This document shows, in pieces, positions 1 through 7,734 of a stretch of DNA of 41,031 nucleotides. This stretch comes from Candidatus Sabulitectum sp. (lineage in GTDB: Bacteria; Fermentibacterota; Fermentibacteria; Fermentibacterales; JCC-6). Every line of letters starts with the position of its first letter. Position 1 is the first letter of the stretch. Position numbers and translations under genes: made by a program. The stretch is from assembly GCA_029938555.1 (NCBI GenBank), contig JAOZUR010000023.1:1-41031 (forward strand). The letters are read 5' to 3'. Below the pieces are notes generated by a model that saw nothing but the letters and a program-made list of their open reading frames with translations, ran no database searches and was not told the origin of the DNA.

Positions 1-220
1 TAAGCAGAGAATCCGGCAACTCTGCAAGAACATCACCGGCTTTCAGTTGACTGAACAACATATCAACGAGCATTCCGGTTTCGGCAGGTGTGAGGTTAAC
101 AGAAAACAGATCTGCAATATCAGCAGGGTGAATTTTACTTATTGCAACAGCAGCACGGACTGTGGCTTTTTGAGCAAGCAACTTGCGTATGTAATTCATC
201 TGGGTTGGTGTTATAGCCAC
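1..220 (-). CDS. MgtE N-terminal-domain protein (5' part only)
   Basis: This gene runs off the left edge, and only its first 73 codons are present. They read open on the minus strand from a GTG at 220-218. GGAGG lies 5 bases upstream, which is why I prefer it to the in-frame ATG at 199-197. Residues 25-31 read HPADIAD, followed by a leucine-rich helical stretch with LTPAETG. This is the pattern of the MgtE_N superhelical domain that regulates MgtE magnesium channels and also occurs alone or with CBS domains. Only about half of that domain is visible, so I cannot tell whether the gene encodes a full transporter or a soluble regulator. The domain call is fairly confident; the function is not. 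Confidence 0.6.
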   Translation of the reverse strand, partial: MAITPTQMNYIRKLLAQKATVRAAVAISKIHPADIADLFSVNLTPAETGMLVDMLFSQLKAGDVLAELPDSLL

Positions 221-252
221 AGTAACCTCCAATTACTCAGATAAAAAACAGT

Positions 253-603
253 TTACATTGTTTGATTATCTTCAGGTTTACAGATACCGAAATTGTATGC
301 TACTTCGCCTAGAAGGGGAAGAGGTTCTACTTTGCCGTTAAATCCATTGATTACTCCTATTATAAAAAGTACTAATGCTGCCAGTCCAGCTATTGCATCA
401 ACATAACTGGGAGTAAATGGCACAAATCTTATCATAAAAAGAGCCAATGGTATTAACGATTGTTGAGCATGAAACATCACGTATCTATTTTCTCTGCTGG
501 TTACCATTGCAATAACAAAACCAACAATACCAAAATAAGAGATTCCAGCCATTGCTTTTCCATTTTCAATGTCTGATGAATTTATGTTAAAAATAACTTT
601 CAT
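253..603 (-). CDS. Tic20/DUF4870-like small membrane protein, paralogue 3
   Basis: A 116-residue protein and the last of three tandem leftward paralogues. It has an N-terminal segment containing NGKAMAGISYFG, the family hallmark FHAQQSL near residue 46, and three to four hydrophobic segments. The C-terminus (EPLPLLGEVAYNFGICKPED) matches that of its two neighbours. The HAQQ motif between helices is typical of the Tic20/DUF4870 group of small integral membrane proteins, whose bacterial members have no settled function. Its ATG overlaps the TAA of the upstream paralogue as TAATG, so translation is probably coupled. The family call is confident; the role is unknown. Confidence 0.75.
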   Translation of the reverse strand: MKVIFNINSSDIENGKAMAGISYFGIVGFVIAMVTSRENRYVMFHAQQSLIPLALFMIRFVPFTPSYVDAIAGLAALVLFIIGVINGFNGKVEPLPLLGEVAYNFGICKPEDNQTM

Positions 604-1010
604 TAGTTTATCATTTCTATGTTTTCGGTACCATTTGTTAAATCTTCAGGTTTAAGTAATCCAAGTTTGTAAGCTAATTTTCCTATTAGCGGAATAGGTT
701 TAACATTGCCAGAGAATCCATTGATTATGCCAATGACCCAAAGAACTATAAGAACAATATCACCTATAATTATAAAAATATCTATAACCCAACCAAGTAG
801 AGGGATAACTGATGCAACCCAGAGTATATTTAGAATAACCCAGATTATCATTACAAGAAGAGCTTGCTGTGCATGAAACATAACAAATTTATTTTGTTTA
901 CTGGAAAGAATAGCCACGATAAAACCAATTGGTTCGAATAAGTATGAAAACCCTCCCATAACCTTACCATTATCAATGTCTGCATCCGGGATGTTAAATT
1001 CAGAGTTCAT
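603..1010 (-). CDS. Tic20/DUF4870-like small membrane protein, paralogue 2
   Basis: A 135-residue protein with the same plan as its neighbours: NGKVMGGFSYL near the N-terminus, FHAQQAL near residue 50, hydrophobic helices, then KPIPLIGKLAYKLG at the end. It carries an extra hydrophobic stretch in the middle (VIPLLGWVIDIFIIIGDIVLIV region), so it probably has one more or one longer membrane segment than paralogue 3. AAAGGA sits 8 bases before the ATG. A hairpin with terminator character lies between this gene and the upstream paralogue at 1082-1453, so the last two genes may be expressed below or separately from the first. Bacterial members of this family have no known function. Confidence 0.75.
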   Translation of the reverse strand: MNSEFNIPDADIDNGKVMGGFSYLFEPIGFIVAILSSKQNKFVMFHAQQALLVMIIWVILNILWVASVIPLLGWVIDIFIIIGDIVLIVLWVIGIINGFSGNVKPIPLIGKLAYKLGLLKPEDLTNGTENIEMIN

Positions 1011-1030
1011 TTTACAAATCCTTTAGAAAT

Positions 1031-1060
1031 AAATAAAGGGACGATATAAACCGCCCCTTT
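1031..1060 (-). terminator. Hairpin between DUF4870-like paralogues 1 and 2 (terminator or attenuator)
   Basis: Read on the minus strand, AAAGGGGCG pairs with CGTCCCTTT (9 bp with one G-T wobble) around an 8-base loop, followed by the T-rich ATTTATTTC. It sits just after the stop of 1082-1453 and before the ribosome site of 603-1010. It could end or reduce transcription into the last two genes. The T tract is broken by A, so termination may be partial. Confidence 0.6.
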
Positions 1061-1081
1061 AGTCAATTATCAATTAGAAAC

Positions 1082-1453
1082 TTATTCTACGTCAGGAGCG
1101 CCTGGTGCTGCTGGAGGAGGTGTTCCGCCGTCTGCAGGTTTCAGGATTCCAAATTTGAAAGCAAGGTTGCCAACTAGAGGAAGAGGTTTGATTACTCCCT
1201 TGAATCCATTGAGCATGCCAATGATAAAAAGAACAAATGCACCAAGTGCAATAATCCATCCTACTACTGGAATAGGTGTAACAAGCAAACAAATCACTAG
1301 AATTAGCCCCTGTTGTGCATGGTACAAAACATATTTGTTTTCTTTCTTAGTTAAGTAAGCAATAAGAAATCCGAGAGCACCAAAATAGGCGATACCGCCC
1401 ATTGTTTTGCCTTCTTCGATCTCGGCAGGCGTGATACCGTATTCATTGTCCAT
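1082..1453 (-). CDS. Tic20/DUF4870-like small membrane protein, paralogue 1
   Basis: A 123-residue protein and the first of the three leftward paralogues. It begins MDNEYGITPAEIEEGKTMGG, carries YHAQQGL near residue 44, has about three hydrophobic helices, and ends in a Pro/Ala-rich hydrophilic tail (PPPAAPGAPDVE) that the others lack. GGAGGG lies about 7 bases before the ATG. The shared spacing of the motifs points to duplication within this locus, with the C-terminal tail as the main difference. Family membership is clear from the HAQQ signature; the biological role is unknown. Confidence 0.75.
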   Translation of the reverse strand: MDNEYGITPAEIEEGKTMGGIAYFGALGFLIAYLTKKENKYVLYHAQQGLILVICLLVTPIPVVGWIIALGAFVLFIIGMLNGFKGVIKPLPLVGNLAFKFGILKPADGGTPPPAAPGAPDVE

Positions 1454-1603
1454 TAAAAAACTCCCTCCAAAAAAATGTAACTTTAATTAATCCATACTTC
1501 ATAGCACAAGGCAACATTCTGAAATATTATGGCTTTGTCAAGCTCTCTGCTTCAGCATCTTTTTAAAATCTTTGTTATATTGAGGAATACCAGGGAGGTT
1601 TTC

Positions 1604-2008
1604 ATGAGTGAGGTTGATAGAAGTAACAGTGATCTAATTTCGATAGTATCCATTTTCCACTATGTGCTTGGTGGCTTCCAGATGCTTTTTTCCCTAATTG
1701 GATTTGTGTATGTAGCCATGGGTATACTTATGGTAACAGGTGTATTGGATTCGGCAAAAGGTGAATCTCCACCTGCGGAACTTGGTTGGATTTTTACCGG
1801 TGTAGGTGTTGTGTTTGTTTTGATTTTTCTCGCTATAGGCTTTTTTACCATAAGAACGGGCATTAATATGAGTCGTAGAAAGCATCGTACCTTTTGTATA
1901 GTGATTGACGCTATATTATGTATGATGATACCTTTTGGAACGATTGTTGGTATATTTGGTTTAGTTCTCTTGTCCAAGTCAGAAACAGCTAAGGAATTCG
2001 AGGGGTAG
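1604..2008 (+). CDS. Small multi-pass membrane protein of unknown function
   Basis: A 134-residue protein. I start it at ATG 1604, which has GGGAGG a few bases upstream, instead of the upstream ATG of the ORF track, which has no ribosome site. It has about four hydrophobic segments: residues 10-40, 55-80 (IFTGVGVVFVLIFLAIGFF), 85-105 and 105-125, with a basic MSRRKHRT loop between the last pair. The C-terminus ends in a charged SKSETAKEFEG tail. I do not recognise a named family. It lies 14 bases upstream of the PilZ gene in the same direction, so the two are probably co-transcribed. It is divergent from the three Tic20-like genes and shares their small membrane-protein character, but I see no sequence similarity. 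Confidence 0.65.
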   Translation: MSEVDRSNSDLISIVSIFHYVLGGFQMLFSLIGFVYVAMGILMVTGVLDSAKGESPPAELGWIFTGVGVVFVLIFLAIGFFTIRTGINMSRRKHRTFCIVIDAILCMMIPFGTIVGIFGLVLLSKSETAKEFEG

Positions 2009-2022
2009 AGAAGGGAAGAACA

Positions 2023-2352
2023 GTGAGTGTGATTGTAACATCGGAGAAGCGTCAGGAAAAACGAGTGGGGGGCACCCTTGAGGTCATCATTAGTACTCAT
2101 GGCATGCCTGGCCAGTCAGTTACTGCGCTGAATTTGAGTGCTTCCGGGCTTTATTGTATTTGTACCGATCCACTTGGAGACCTTACAAGGGTGGATGTGT
2201 CAGTAAATCTTAATGAAAACCAAATTATGGCTCGTGCTGTTGTAATTAGGGAAGAGGAACTTCCAGATGGTACATGGGGTATAGGTTTATTCTTTACGCG
2301 AATAAGGTTTGAAGACAGGCAGTTTTTTGCCAGATATGTAAATGGAGAGTGA
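2023..2352 (+). CDS. PilZ-domain protein (probable cyclic-di-GMP effector)
   Basis: A 109-residue protein that is essentially one PilZ domain. The two c-di-GMP-binding motifs are both visible: RxxxR (RQEKR, about residues 10-14) and a [D/N]xSxxG element (NLSASG, about residue 40), followed by beta strands. The GTG at 2023 has GGGAAG upstream. PilZ proteins bind c-di-GMP and alter a partner by contact, in processes such as motility, pili or polysaccharide secretion. No catalytic domain is fused, so the partner must be separate. The gene ends by overlapping the start region of the PorV-like gene. The binding motifs make the domain call strong; the target is not visible. Confidence 0.85.
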   Translation: MSVIVTSEKRQEKRVGGTLEVIISTHGMPGQSVTALNLSASGLYCICTDPLGDLTRVDVSVNLNENQIMARAVVIREEELPDGTWGIGLFFTRIRFEDRQFFARYVNGE

Positions 2353-2356
2353 TCTT

Positions 2357-3448
2357 TTGAAAAACCCCCTTCTTTTAGTTCTTTTATTAGGAATTTTGGT
2401 TTTAAATGCAAATGCAGATAAGTATGCTGGAGAGTTTATGTATGTTGGTGCTGGAGCTCGAGCTTTAGCCATGGGAAGTGCTTATTCAGCAGTGGCTGAT
2501 GATATTACCGCTGGATATTGGAATCCTGCAGGGCTTGTTCAAAACAGAAATAAGTCAATTGCATTTATGCATTCAGAAAGATTTGGTGGTCTGATTTCTT
2601 ATGACTACCTAGCTTATTCACAGGAATTCAATAGTGATGTTTATGCTGTAAGTCTGTTTAGAACAGATGCAGGCAAAATAGCAGATACCAGTAACCTTCA
2701 GTGGCATGATACTGGAAGTGATGGGGTTTTTGGAGAAGATGGTTCAGGTGCTCCAGGCGATAGTGGAAATGACGATTATGACCAGAACGACAATCCATCA
2801 GGCACAGAGGGTAATGGGGAATGGGATCCAGGCGAGGAACTCATCTATGATGAGGGAAGAATTACTTGGAATAGTGCTGCTGATAATGCTCTTTACCTGT
2901 CCTGGGGAAGAGCTCTTAATGAAAAACTTTCTGTGGGAGTATCTTCAAAACTCATATATAGAAAACTCATGGACTACAGCGCTTGGGGAGTGGGTTTTGA
3001 TGCAGCTATTCGGTGGAATGTTACAGAAGCATTTGCAGTTGGTATAAATATGCAAGATGTGTTTGGTACTTATATGTTCTGGAACACAGGTACTACTGAA
3101 AGTGTTTCGCCTACTGCTAAAATGGGAACTTCATTTACTTGGCCAGTTTCAAGATTTCATTCTGTTATTACTTTTACTGCAGATGGTGATTTTCGTTTTG
3201 AAGGTCGTGAGTTTGCAACTCAGTACAGTATACCTGAAGCTGGAATTAGTCTTGATACACATACAGGCGTAGAGCTTTTGGTTAAAGATACTGTAGGTCT
3301 TCGAATTGGTTCGAATGAAGGTAATATGACAGCAGGTCTTGGATTCTCTATTAGTTTTGCAGGGCACCCTGTCTCTATTGATTACGCATGGGTAACTCAT
3401 GATCAACTTGATAATACTCATCGTGTTTCAGTAGGAGTGGGTCTCTAG
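2357..3448 (+). CDS. PorV/PorQ-family outer-membrane protein
   Basis: About 363 residues. I favour the TTG at 2357, which follows GGAGAG by 7 bases and gives a signal peptide MKNPLLLVLLLGILVLNANA. The ATG at 2342 has no ribosome site. After cleavage comes the hallmark of the PorV/PorQ (UPF0164) beta-barrel family: FMYVGAGARALAMGSAYSA, then GYWNPAGL. In T9SS bacteria, relatives such as PorV shuttle cargo to the cell surface. The remainder alternates beta strands of a barrel. Residues about 113-165 form an unusual Asp/Gly-rich insertion (GEDGSG, NDDYDQNDN, EWDPGEE) that could bind calcium in an outer loop. The barrel family is confident; a T9SS role is inferred from cargo-like proteins elsewhere in the window. 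Confidence 0.8.
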   Translation: MKNPLLLVLLLGILVLNANADKYAGEFMYVGAGARALAMGSAYSAVADDITAGYWNPAGLVQNRNKSIAFMHSERFGGLISYDYLAYSQEFNSDVYAVSLFRTDAGKIADTSNLQWHDTGSDGVFGEDGSGAPGDSGNDDYDQNDNPSGTEGNGEWDPGEELIYDEGRITWNSAADNALYLSWGRALNEKLSVGVSSKLIYRKLMDYSAWGVGFDAAIRWNVTEAFAVGINMQDVFGTYMFWNTGTTESVSPTAKMGTSFTWPVSRFHSVITFTADGDFRFEGREFATQYSIPEAGISLDTHTGVELLVKDTVGLRIGSNEGNMTAGLGFSISFAGHPVSIDYAWVTHDQLDNTHRVSVGVGL

Positions 3449-3456
3449 CTCGGCTT

Positions 3457-4059
3457 ATGGGTTACGGCAAAGAGATTTTACGCAAATCGGTTCATTTTGC
3501 TTCTTTAATTATTCCAGCTGCGGCTATTTTTACTCCTCGAATGGAAATGGTTCTTATTCTTACTGCCCTGGCTCTGGGCATGCTTATTGTTGATATAATA
3601 CGATCCCGCAACAGGGTATTTCGAAAATTCTTTCTTGGTCTTTTTGGAAAAGTTCTGCGAGGCAAAGAGCAGGACGGTGGAATGACTGCTTCTACAGTTC
3701 TTATGGCCAGTGCCGGTTTGACAATATTAATTTTTCGAACAGAAATTGCAGTAGCAGCACTTGTATTTCTTTCAGTTGGTGATTCCTTTGCTGCACTTAT
3801 AGGTAAAAAGTTTGGCAAAACAATTCTAGTATCCAGTAGAACCCTTGAGGGTAGTCTTGCTGCTCTTTTAAGCTGCTTGATGGTATCTATTCCACTTCTT
3901 CAGATTTCCGCCGCCCGCGGGTGGACTCTTTCGCCAGCAGGCTTGGCAGCAGGAGCTTTAGCAGCCACGCTTGCAGAACTGTTTGAAATGCCTCTTGATG
4001 ATAACTTAAGAATTCCAATAATTGCCGGTCTGGTGATGGAAATGGTAATACCAGGATGA
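3457..4059 (+). CDS. Dolichol kinase / phosphatidate cytidylyltransferase-family membrane enzyme
   Basis: A 200-residue multi-pass membrane protein. Family landmarks are the N-terminal EILRKSVHFAS helix, the GDSFAALIGKKFGK motif near residues 108-121 (nucleotide/Mg site region of the SEC59/DGK1/phytol-kinase family) and SRTLEGSLAA shortly after. These enzymes use CTP to phosphorylate polyprenols or diacylglycerol, or form CDP-lipids, at the membrane. The bacterial substrate cannot be read from sequence. The ATG at 3457 has no clear ribosome site and follows the PorV-like stop by 8 bases, so translation may be coupled. Its stop overlaps the miaB start as ATGA. The family is clear; the exact reaction is uncertain. 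Confidence 0.75.
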   Translation: MGYGKEILRKSVHFASLIIPAAAIFTPRMEMVLILTALALGMLIVDIIRSRNRVFRKFFLGLFGKVLRGKEQDGGMTASTVLMASAGLTILIFRTEIAVAALVFLSVGDSFAALIGKKFGKTILVSSRTLEGSLAALLSCLMVSIPLLQISAARGWTLSPAGLAAGALAATLAELFEMPLDDNLRIPIIAGLVMEMVIPG

Positions 4060-5342
4060 TATGTCATATTGAAGTTTATGGATGTCAGATGAACGCTCAT
4101 GATGGAGAGATTCTTGCAGGAATTCTAAAATCATCCGGTCATACTGTGGTTAATAATGCAAAGATAGCAGAAGTCATTTTTGTGGTTACATGTGCAGTAC
4201 GAGAGCATGCAGAAACAAGAGCTTTGGGAAGAGTAACACATCTGGCAGGTATGCCTGAAAAAAAACCCATAATGGTATTATGTGGTTGTGTTGCCCAGGA
4301 GCACGGTGAAAAGCTCTTAAAAAAAATGAAACTTCTTGATTATGTAATTGGTCCTGATTTGTATCACAGAATACCTGACCTTCTTCTTGAGGGAAACAGA
4401 AGGTTATCATTAACAGAGCAGGGTGTAGAAAAATACGAGAATGTTTCACCTGACAGAAAACAATTTCCAAGAGCATTCGTCACAGTTATGCGTGGTTGTA
4501 ATAATTTTTGTACCTATTGTATTGTGCCTTATGTTAGGGGACGGGAACGGAGTCGGCCGGTAGATCTAATTTTAAATGAGATAAAAGGTCTTGTTGATTT
4601 AGACTATGGTGAAATCACTCTTCTTGGGCAAAATGTTAATTCATACCTTCACAATGGTGTGGATTTTCCAAAACTTCTTGAAAAAGTTTCAGAAATCTGT
4701 GAAGGCAAATGTTGGGTAAGGTTTGTTACAAGTCATCCAAGAGATCTTACCACTGAATTGGCAGAGGTTATGGCTTCGAAAGAAAATATATGCAATCAGT
4801 TTCATCTTCCAGCTCAATCAGGCAATGACAGAATTTTAAAAATTATGGGTAGAGGGTATACTAGAAAAGAGTATATTGAAAAAGTTAAAATGTTGAAAAG
4901 ACTTATGCCTGATATTGTAATTTCAACTGATATGATAGCAGGTTTTCCAGGAGAAACACTTGAGGAATTCGAAGATACAGTTTCATTATTAAAAGAAGTC
5001 AGATATGATTATGCATTTCTTTTTAGATACAGCGAACGAGATGGAACAGCTGCTTTGAATATATCTCCTTCGGTACCAATGAAGGAAAGGTTGAGAAGAC
5101 TTTCTATTCTACAGGAGTTGCAGGCTGAGATAACTCTTGAAAATTCAAGAAAATTGGTTGGAAGAGAGATGGAAGTTTTAGTCACTGGTGTTGCCAGACG
5201 ACCTGGCCAGATGGCTTCAAGAACAATGGGAAATCGATTGGTTATTCTAGAGTCACTAAACTACAACCCCGGTGAATCTGTTCAGGTTAAAATTGTGAGA
5301 GCCGATGGATACACTCATTTCGGAGAACCTATCAAGGAATAA
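4056..5342 (+). CDS. miaB: tRNA-2-methylthio-N6-dimethylallyladenosine synthase MiaB
   Basis: A 428-residue radical-SAM methylthiotransferase that adds the 2-methylthio group to i6A37 of tRNAs reading UNN codons. All expected elements appear in order. The N-terminal UPF0004 domain has three Cys for the auxiliary [4Fe-4S] cluster (YGCQMN, VTCAVRE, LCGCVAQ). The radical-SAM CxxxCxxC is CNNFCTYC, followed by VPYVRGRE. Family motifs LLGQNVNSY and STDMIAGFPGET follow, and a C-terminal TRAM domain begins about residue 365. YVRGRE and the overall length favour MiaB over MtaB or RimO. It overlaps the upstream kinase-like gene by four bases and converges on xseB with an 11-base gap. Confidence 0.93.
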   Translation: MICHIEVYGCQMNAHDGEILAGILKSSGHTVVNNAKIAEVIFVVTCAVREHAETRALGRVTHLAGMPEKKPIMVLCGCVAQEHGEKLLKKMKLLDYVIGPDLYHRIPDLLLEGNRRLSLTEQGVEKYENVSPDRKQFPRAFVTVMRGCNNFCTYCIVPYVRGRERSRPVDLILNEIKGLVDLDYGEITLLGQNVNSYLHNGVDFPKLLEKVSEICEGKCWVRFVTSHPRDLTTELAEVMASKENICNQFHLPAQSGNDRILKIMGRGYTRKEYIEKVKMLKRLMPDIVISTDMIAGFPGETLEEFEDTVSLLKEVRYDYAFLFRYSERDGTAALNISPSVPMKERLRRLSILQELQAEITLENSRKLVGREMEVLVTGVARRPGQMASRTMGNRLVILESLNYNPGESVQVKIVRADGYTHFGEPIKE

Positions 5343-5353
5343 CTATTGGTAAT

Positions 5354-5557
5354 TTAGTTTTCTATTTCTAATAGCATTTCTGAAACTGATTTTTCAGTGC
5401 TTTTTAGTTTCTTCCGTAAGGTTTTTATAAGAATACCGGCTCTTTGAACCTTTTCTTCCAGTTCATCCACAGGGCAGTCATCTCTGCTTACAGAATTAAC
5501 AATGCTTTGAAGTTCTTCTAACATCTGTGAGTAGGTCATTGTTTTGATATCAGTCAT
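5354..5557 (-). CDS. xseB: Exodeoxyribonuclease VII small subunit
   Basis: A 67-residue, all-helical acidic protein. The family pattern MTYSQMLEELQSIVNSV and later the DELEEKVQRAGILIKTLRKKL helix match XseB, which binds XseA in several copies to form exonuclease VII, an enzyme that digests single-stranded DNA from both ends. AAGGAG lies 7 bases before the ATG, and the start overlaps the end of xseA by 8 bases, the usual coupled order. The length is typical. No anomalies seen. Confidence 0.9.
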   Translation of the reverse strand: MTDIKTMTYSQMLEELQSIVNSVSRDDCPVDELEEKVQRAGILIKTLRKKLKSTEKSVSEMLLEIEN

Positions 5558-6815
5558 TTATTTTCTCCTTCACAAAAGCTGTGAGTGAGCCTTTGTCCAT
5601 AGATATTTTTATGGTTTCACCTTCATTTACTGAGGAAACATTTCGAATTGGAATTCCATGGGCATCGCGAACAACAGCCCACCCAAGTTTGAGCATTTTG
5701 TTTGGATCTCGAATTTCAATCTGTTTTTCAATATCCGCAATCTGTAGATTGATTTTATAAAGACCGGTTTTTACTGCAATATTTAGTTTTGAAGCTAGTT
5801 TATGAATAACCTCTTCTTTTCTTACAGGCAGAGAAGACAAGTGTTGGGTTAGATTTGAAGCAAGATTGTTTATTCTAAGATTTTCTATTTGAATTTTTGG
5901 GGATACGCTAGAGAAAAGTGACTGAGTTGCAGTAGAAATATAATCATCAAATTGTGCTAATTGGTTTACAATTAGAATTGCTGCATGTGTTGGGGTTTTG
6001 GCTCTGGTATGAGCTGCGTAATCTGGAAGAGTAGTATCAATCTCGTGTCCAATACCGGATATTACCGGCCATGGAAGTTGAGCTATAGTTCTTGCAATTC
6101 TTTCATCATTGAACCACGCCAGATCTGTTACCGAACCCCCTCCTCTTGTGATTACCACAATATCAAGAGAATTACAAGCAGGATTTGTTATCAGTCTGTT
6201 AAAGGCATCACACACAGAATCAGATGTAGAAGAGCCTTGCATACTGGCATACGCAGCAAATACCTTAAATGGGTAACTTGATTCCTCAAGTGTTTTGACA
6301 AAGTCTTTTTCAGCTGCAGAACCTTTTGATGTTATCAGTCCGATGTTAAGTGGGACTTCTGGTAAGCGTAGAGTTCTGTTTTCTGCAAGTACCCCTTCTT
6401 TGTTGAGAAGTGAAACTAAACGCTGAAGGTGAATGGCAGCGGAATCACCTGAAAAATCTGGATCATAACCTTTCATTACAAGTTGAAAGCCACCAGATCT
6501 GTCCCAGAAATTAACTGATACTAAGATTCGAACTTCTTCATGATTCTGTAAATCAAATATTTTTGATTGCCTGCCTGTTTCCAGTGAGATTCTTGACCTA
6601 TCACCGGCGAAAAGAGCACAATCAACAACAGCTTGAGATTGCCCTCCCAATTCCGAAGGGTCAGCAAGTTTGAAATAGGTATGCCCTCTACTAGAAACCC
6701 TTCTAAGCCCAGTGATAACACCACGAATCCAGATGGGTTCAGGGAAGCCAATCTGAAGAACCTTTTTCACCTTTTGATTCAGTCTTAGTACAGTGAAATC
6801 TGAGGAAGAGTTCAT
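5550..6815 (-). CDS. xseA: Exodeoxyribonuclease VII large subunit
   Basis: A 421-residue catalytic subunit of exonuclease VII. The N-terminal OB-fold (residues about 6-100, IWIRGVITGLRRVSSRGHTYFKL) binds single-stranded DNA. The catalytic domain follows, with IGLITSKGSAAEKDF near residue 157, a DIVVITRGGGSVTDLAWFNDE segment, and GIGHEIDTTLPDYAAHTRAKTPTHAA, all characteristic of XseA. A helical region leads to a short C-terminal domain (KLGWAVVRDAHG). The length is slightly under that of E. coli, mainly in the helical part. The ATG overlaps the TAA of the upstream secreted-protein gene (TAATG), so this operon runs from a small exported protein into xseA and xseB. Confidence 0.93.
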   Translation of the reverse strand: MNSSSDFTVLRLNQKVKKVLQIGFPEPIWIRGVITGLRRVSSRGHTYFKLADPSELGGQSQAVVDCALFAGDRSRISLETGRQSKIFDLQNHEEVRILVSVNFWDRSGGFQLVMKGYDPDFSGDSAAIHLQRLVSLLNKEGVLAENRTLRLPEVPLNIGLITSKGSAAEKDFVKTLEESSYPFKVFAAYASMQGSSTSDSVCDAFNRLITNPACNSLDIVVITRGGGSVTDLAWFNDERIARTIAQLPWPVISGIGHEIDTTLPDYAAHTRAKTPTHAAILIVNQLAQFDDYISTATQSLFSSVSPKIQIENLRINNLASNLTQHLSSLPVRKEEVIHKLASKLNIAVKTGLYKINLQIADIEKQIEIRDPNKMLKLGWAVVRDAHGIPIRNVSSVNEGETIKISMDKGSLTAFVKEKIND

Positions 6816-7195
6816 TAATGGACTTTCAATGTGAACAATCCACCATTTCCACCGGAATCATGAACTATTACATAAACCAGACCAGCGTCTCCTGCGGGAA
6901 TTGTAATGGATTCATTACCTGTATTTATTCCGCTGATTATGGCGAAATCAAGAGCATAGAAAAAATCTTCACGGTATGGTAGACTCATAAAATGGTCAAA
7001 ATCCATTTCAGAAGATGCGGTTATCACATCAAAATCAGTTTCGTCATTTACTGATTCTAGAATCAACCAGTAGACAGTTTCTTCATCAAGTGAAACGGTG
7101 TAGACTGCTGTTGCCCCTCGATCCATAGTATGGGTAACATCCAATAGGGGAGAGGAGCCAGTAAGAATTAATACAAACACACAGAAAGAAATCAT
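6815..7195 (-). CDS. Small secreted protein, possibly PPC-like beta domain
   Basis: About 126 residues from the ATG at 7195, which has GGAG five bases upstream. The ORF-track start at 7255 would add about 20 hydrophilic residues before the signal peptide. The N-terminus MISFCVFVLILTGSSPLLD looks like a short signal peptide. The mature part is predicted beta-rich and ends with IPAGDAGLVYVIVHDSGG and a FTLKVH strand. This recalls the last strands of bacterial pre-peptidase C-terminal (PPC) domains, although the whole domain is not convincing by eye. It is cotranscribed with xseA-xseB, an odd partner for an exported protein. Function unknown. Confidence 0.6.
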   Translation of the reverse strand: MISFCVFVLILTGSSPLLDVTHTMDRGATAVYTVSLDEETVYWLILESVNDETDFDVITASSEMDFDHFMSLPYREDFFYALDFAIISGINTGNESITIPAGDAGLVYVIVHDSGGNGGLFTLKVH

Positions 7196-7255
7196 ATTTT
7201 CTCCATTCATTGCCGTGAAAATGATGAAGAATTGTCCTCTAGTCAACCGTTGCAA

Positions 7256-7734
7256 TATTTCAGTAAAAACAACAACTTAATAAACTTGATTAATTACTTA
7301 TTTTTTTGTATTTTGCATTTAGAAATAGATTTTGATGTAGGAAAAATTATCTCTTTGAAAGTTACACTCATCCCATGGGCCTTAACTAACCAATATAAGA
7401 AGAGATAAAGACAATTTTACTAGTGTTTGATTTTGCCATCCCATAAAAGTGTCATAAAAAGAAGAATCTTAATGAGATTCTGTTTATCATATAAATAAAA
7501 TCAAGTTGGTGACAAATATCAAATGAATTGTATCTTTTCTGCCGGATACAAAGAAAAAATTACTGCATTGTGAATGATAGATTGTAAATTTCATCAATCA
7601 TATAAGCAATGCTTAAACTGCCACTATAAGGCAAGATACATCATAATAAGTTCTTGTATTTTTTATTGATGGGGGGTTTCTATTTGATTTAAATTAGTGT
7701 ATTATTACTAAACAATAAAAGAAAGGATCATTTT
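7256..7734. other. Gene-free AT-rich intergenic region (479 bp)
   Basis: The region lies between the divergent genes 6815-7195 and 7735-9300, and I find no credible ORF in it. It contains a perfect 7-bp inverted repeat, AGAATCT-TAATG-AGATTCT (7463-7481). A second nested weak structure pairs GCATTG 7565-7570 with CAATGC 7607-7612 and, inside it, GATTG with CAATC. TTGATG at 7666 and TAAATT or TTAAAT 17-18 bases downstream could form a promoter for the kinase gene, but the match is loose. A small RNA or operator is possible and unproven. Confidence 0.4.

Noticed and set aside
47-244. 65-residue plus-strand ORF at the left edge
   Set aside because: It is antisense to the better-supported MgtE-N-type frame and has no ribosome site or recognisable pattern.
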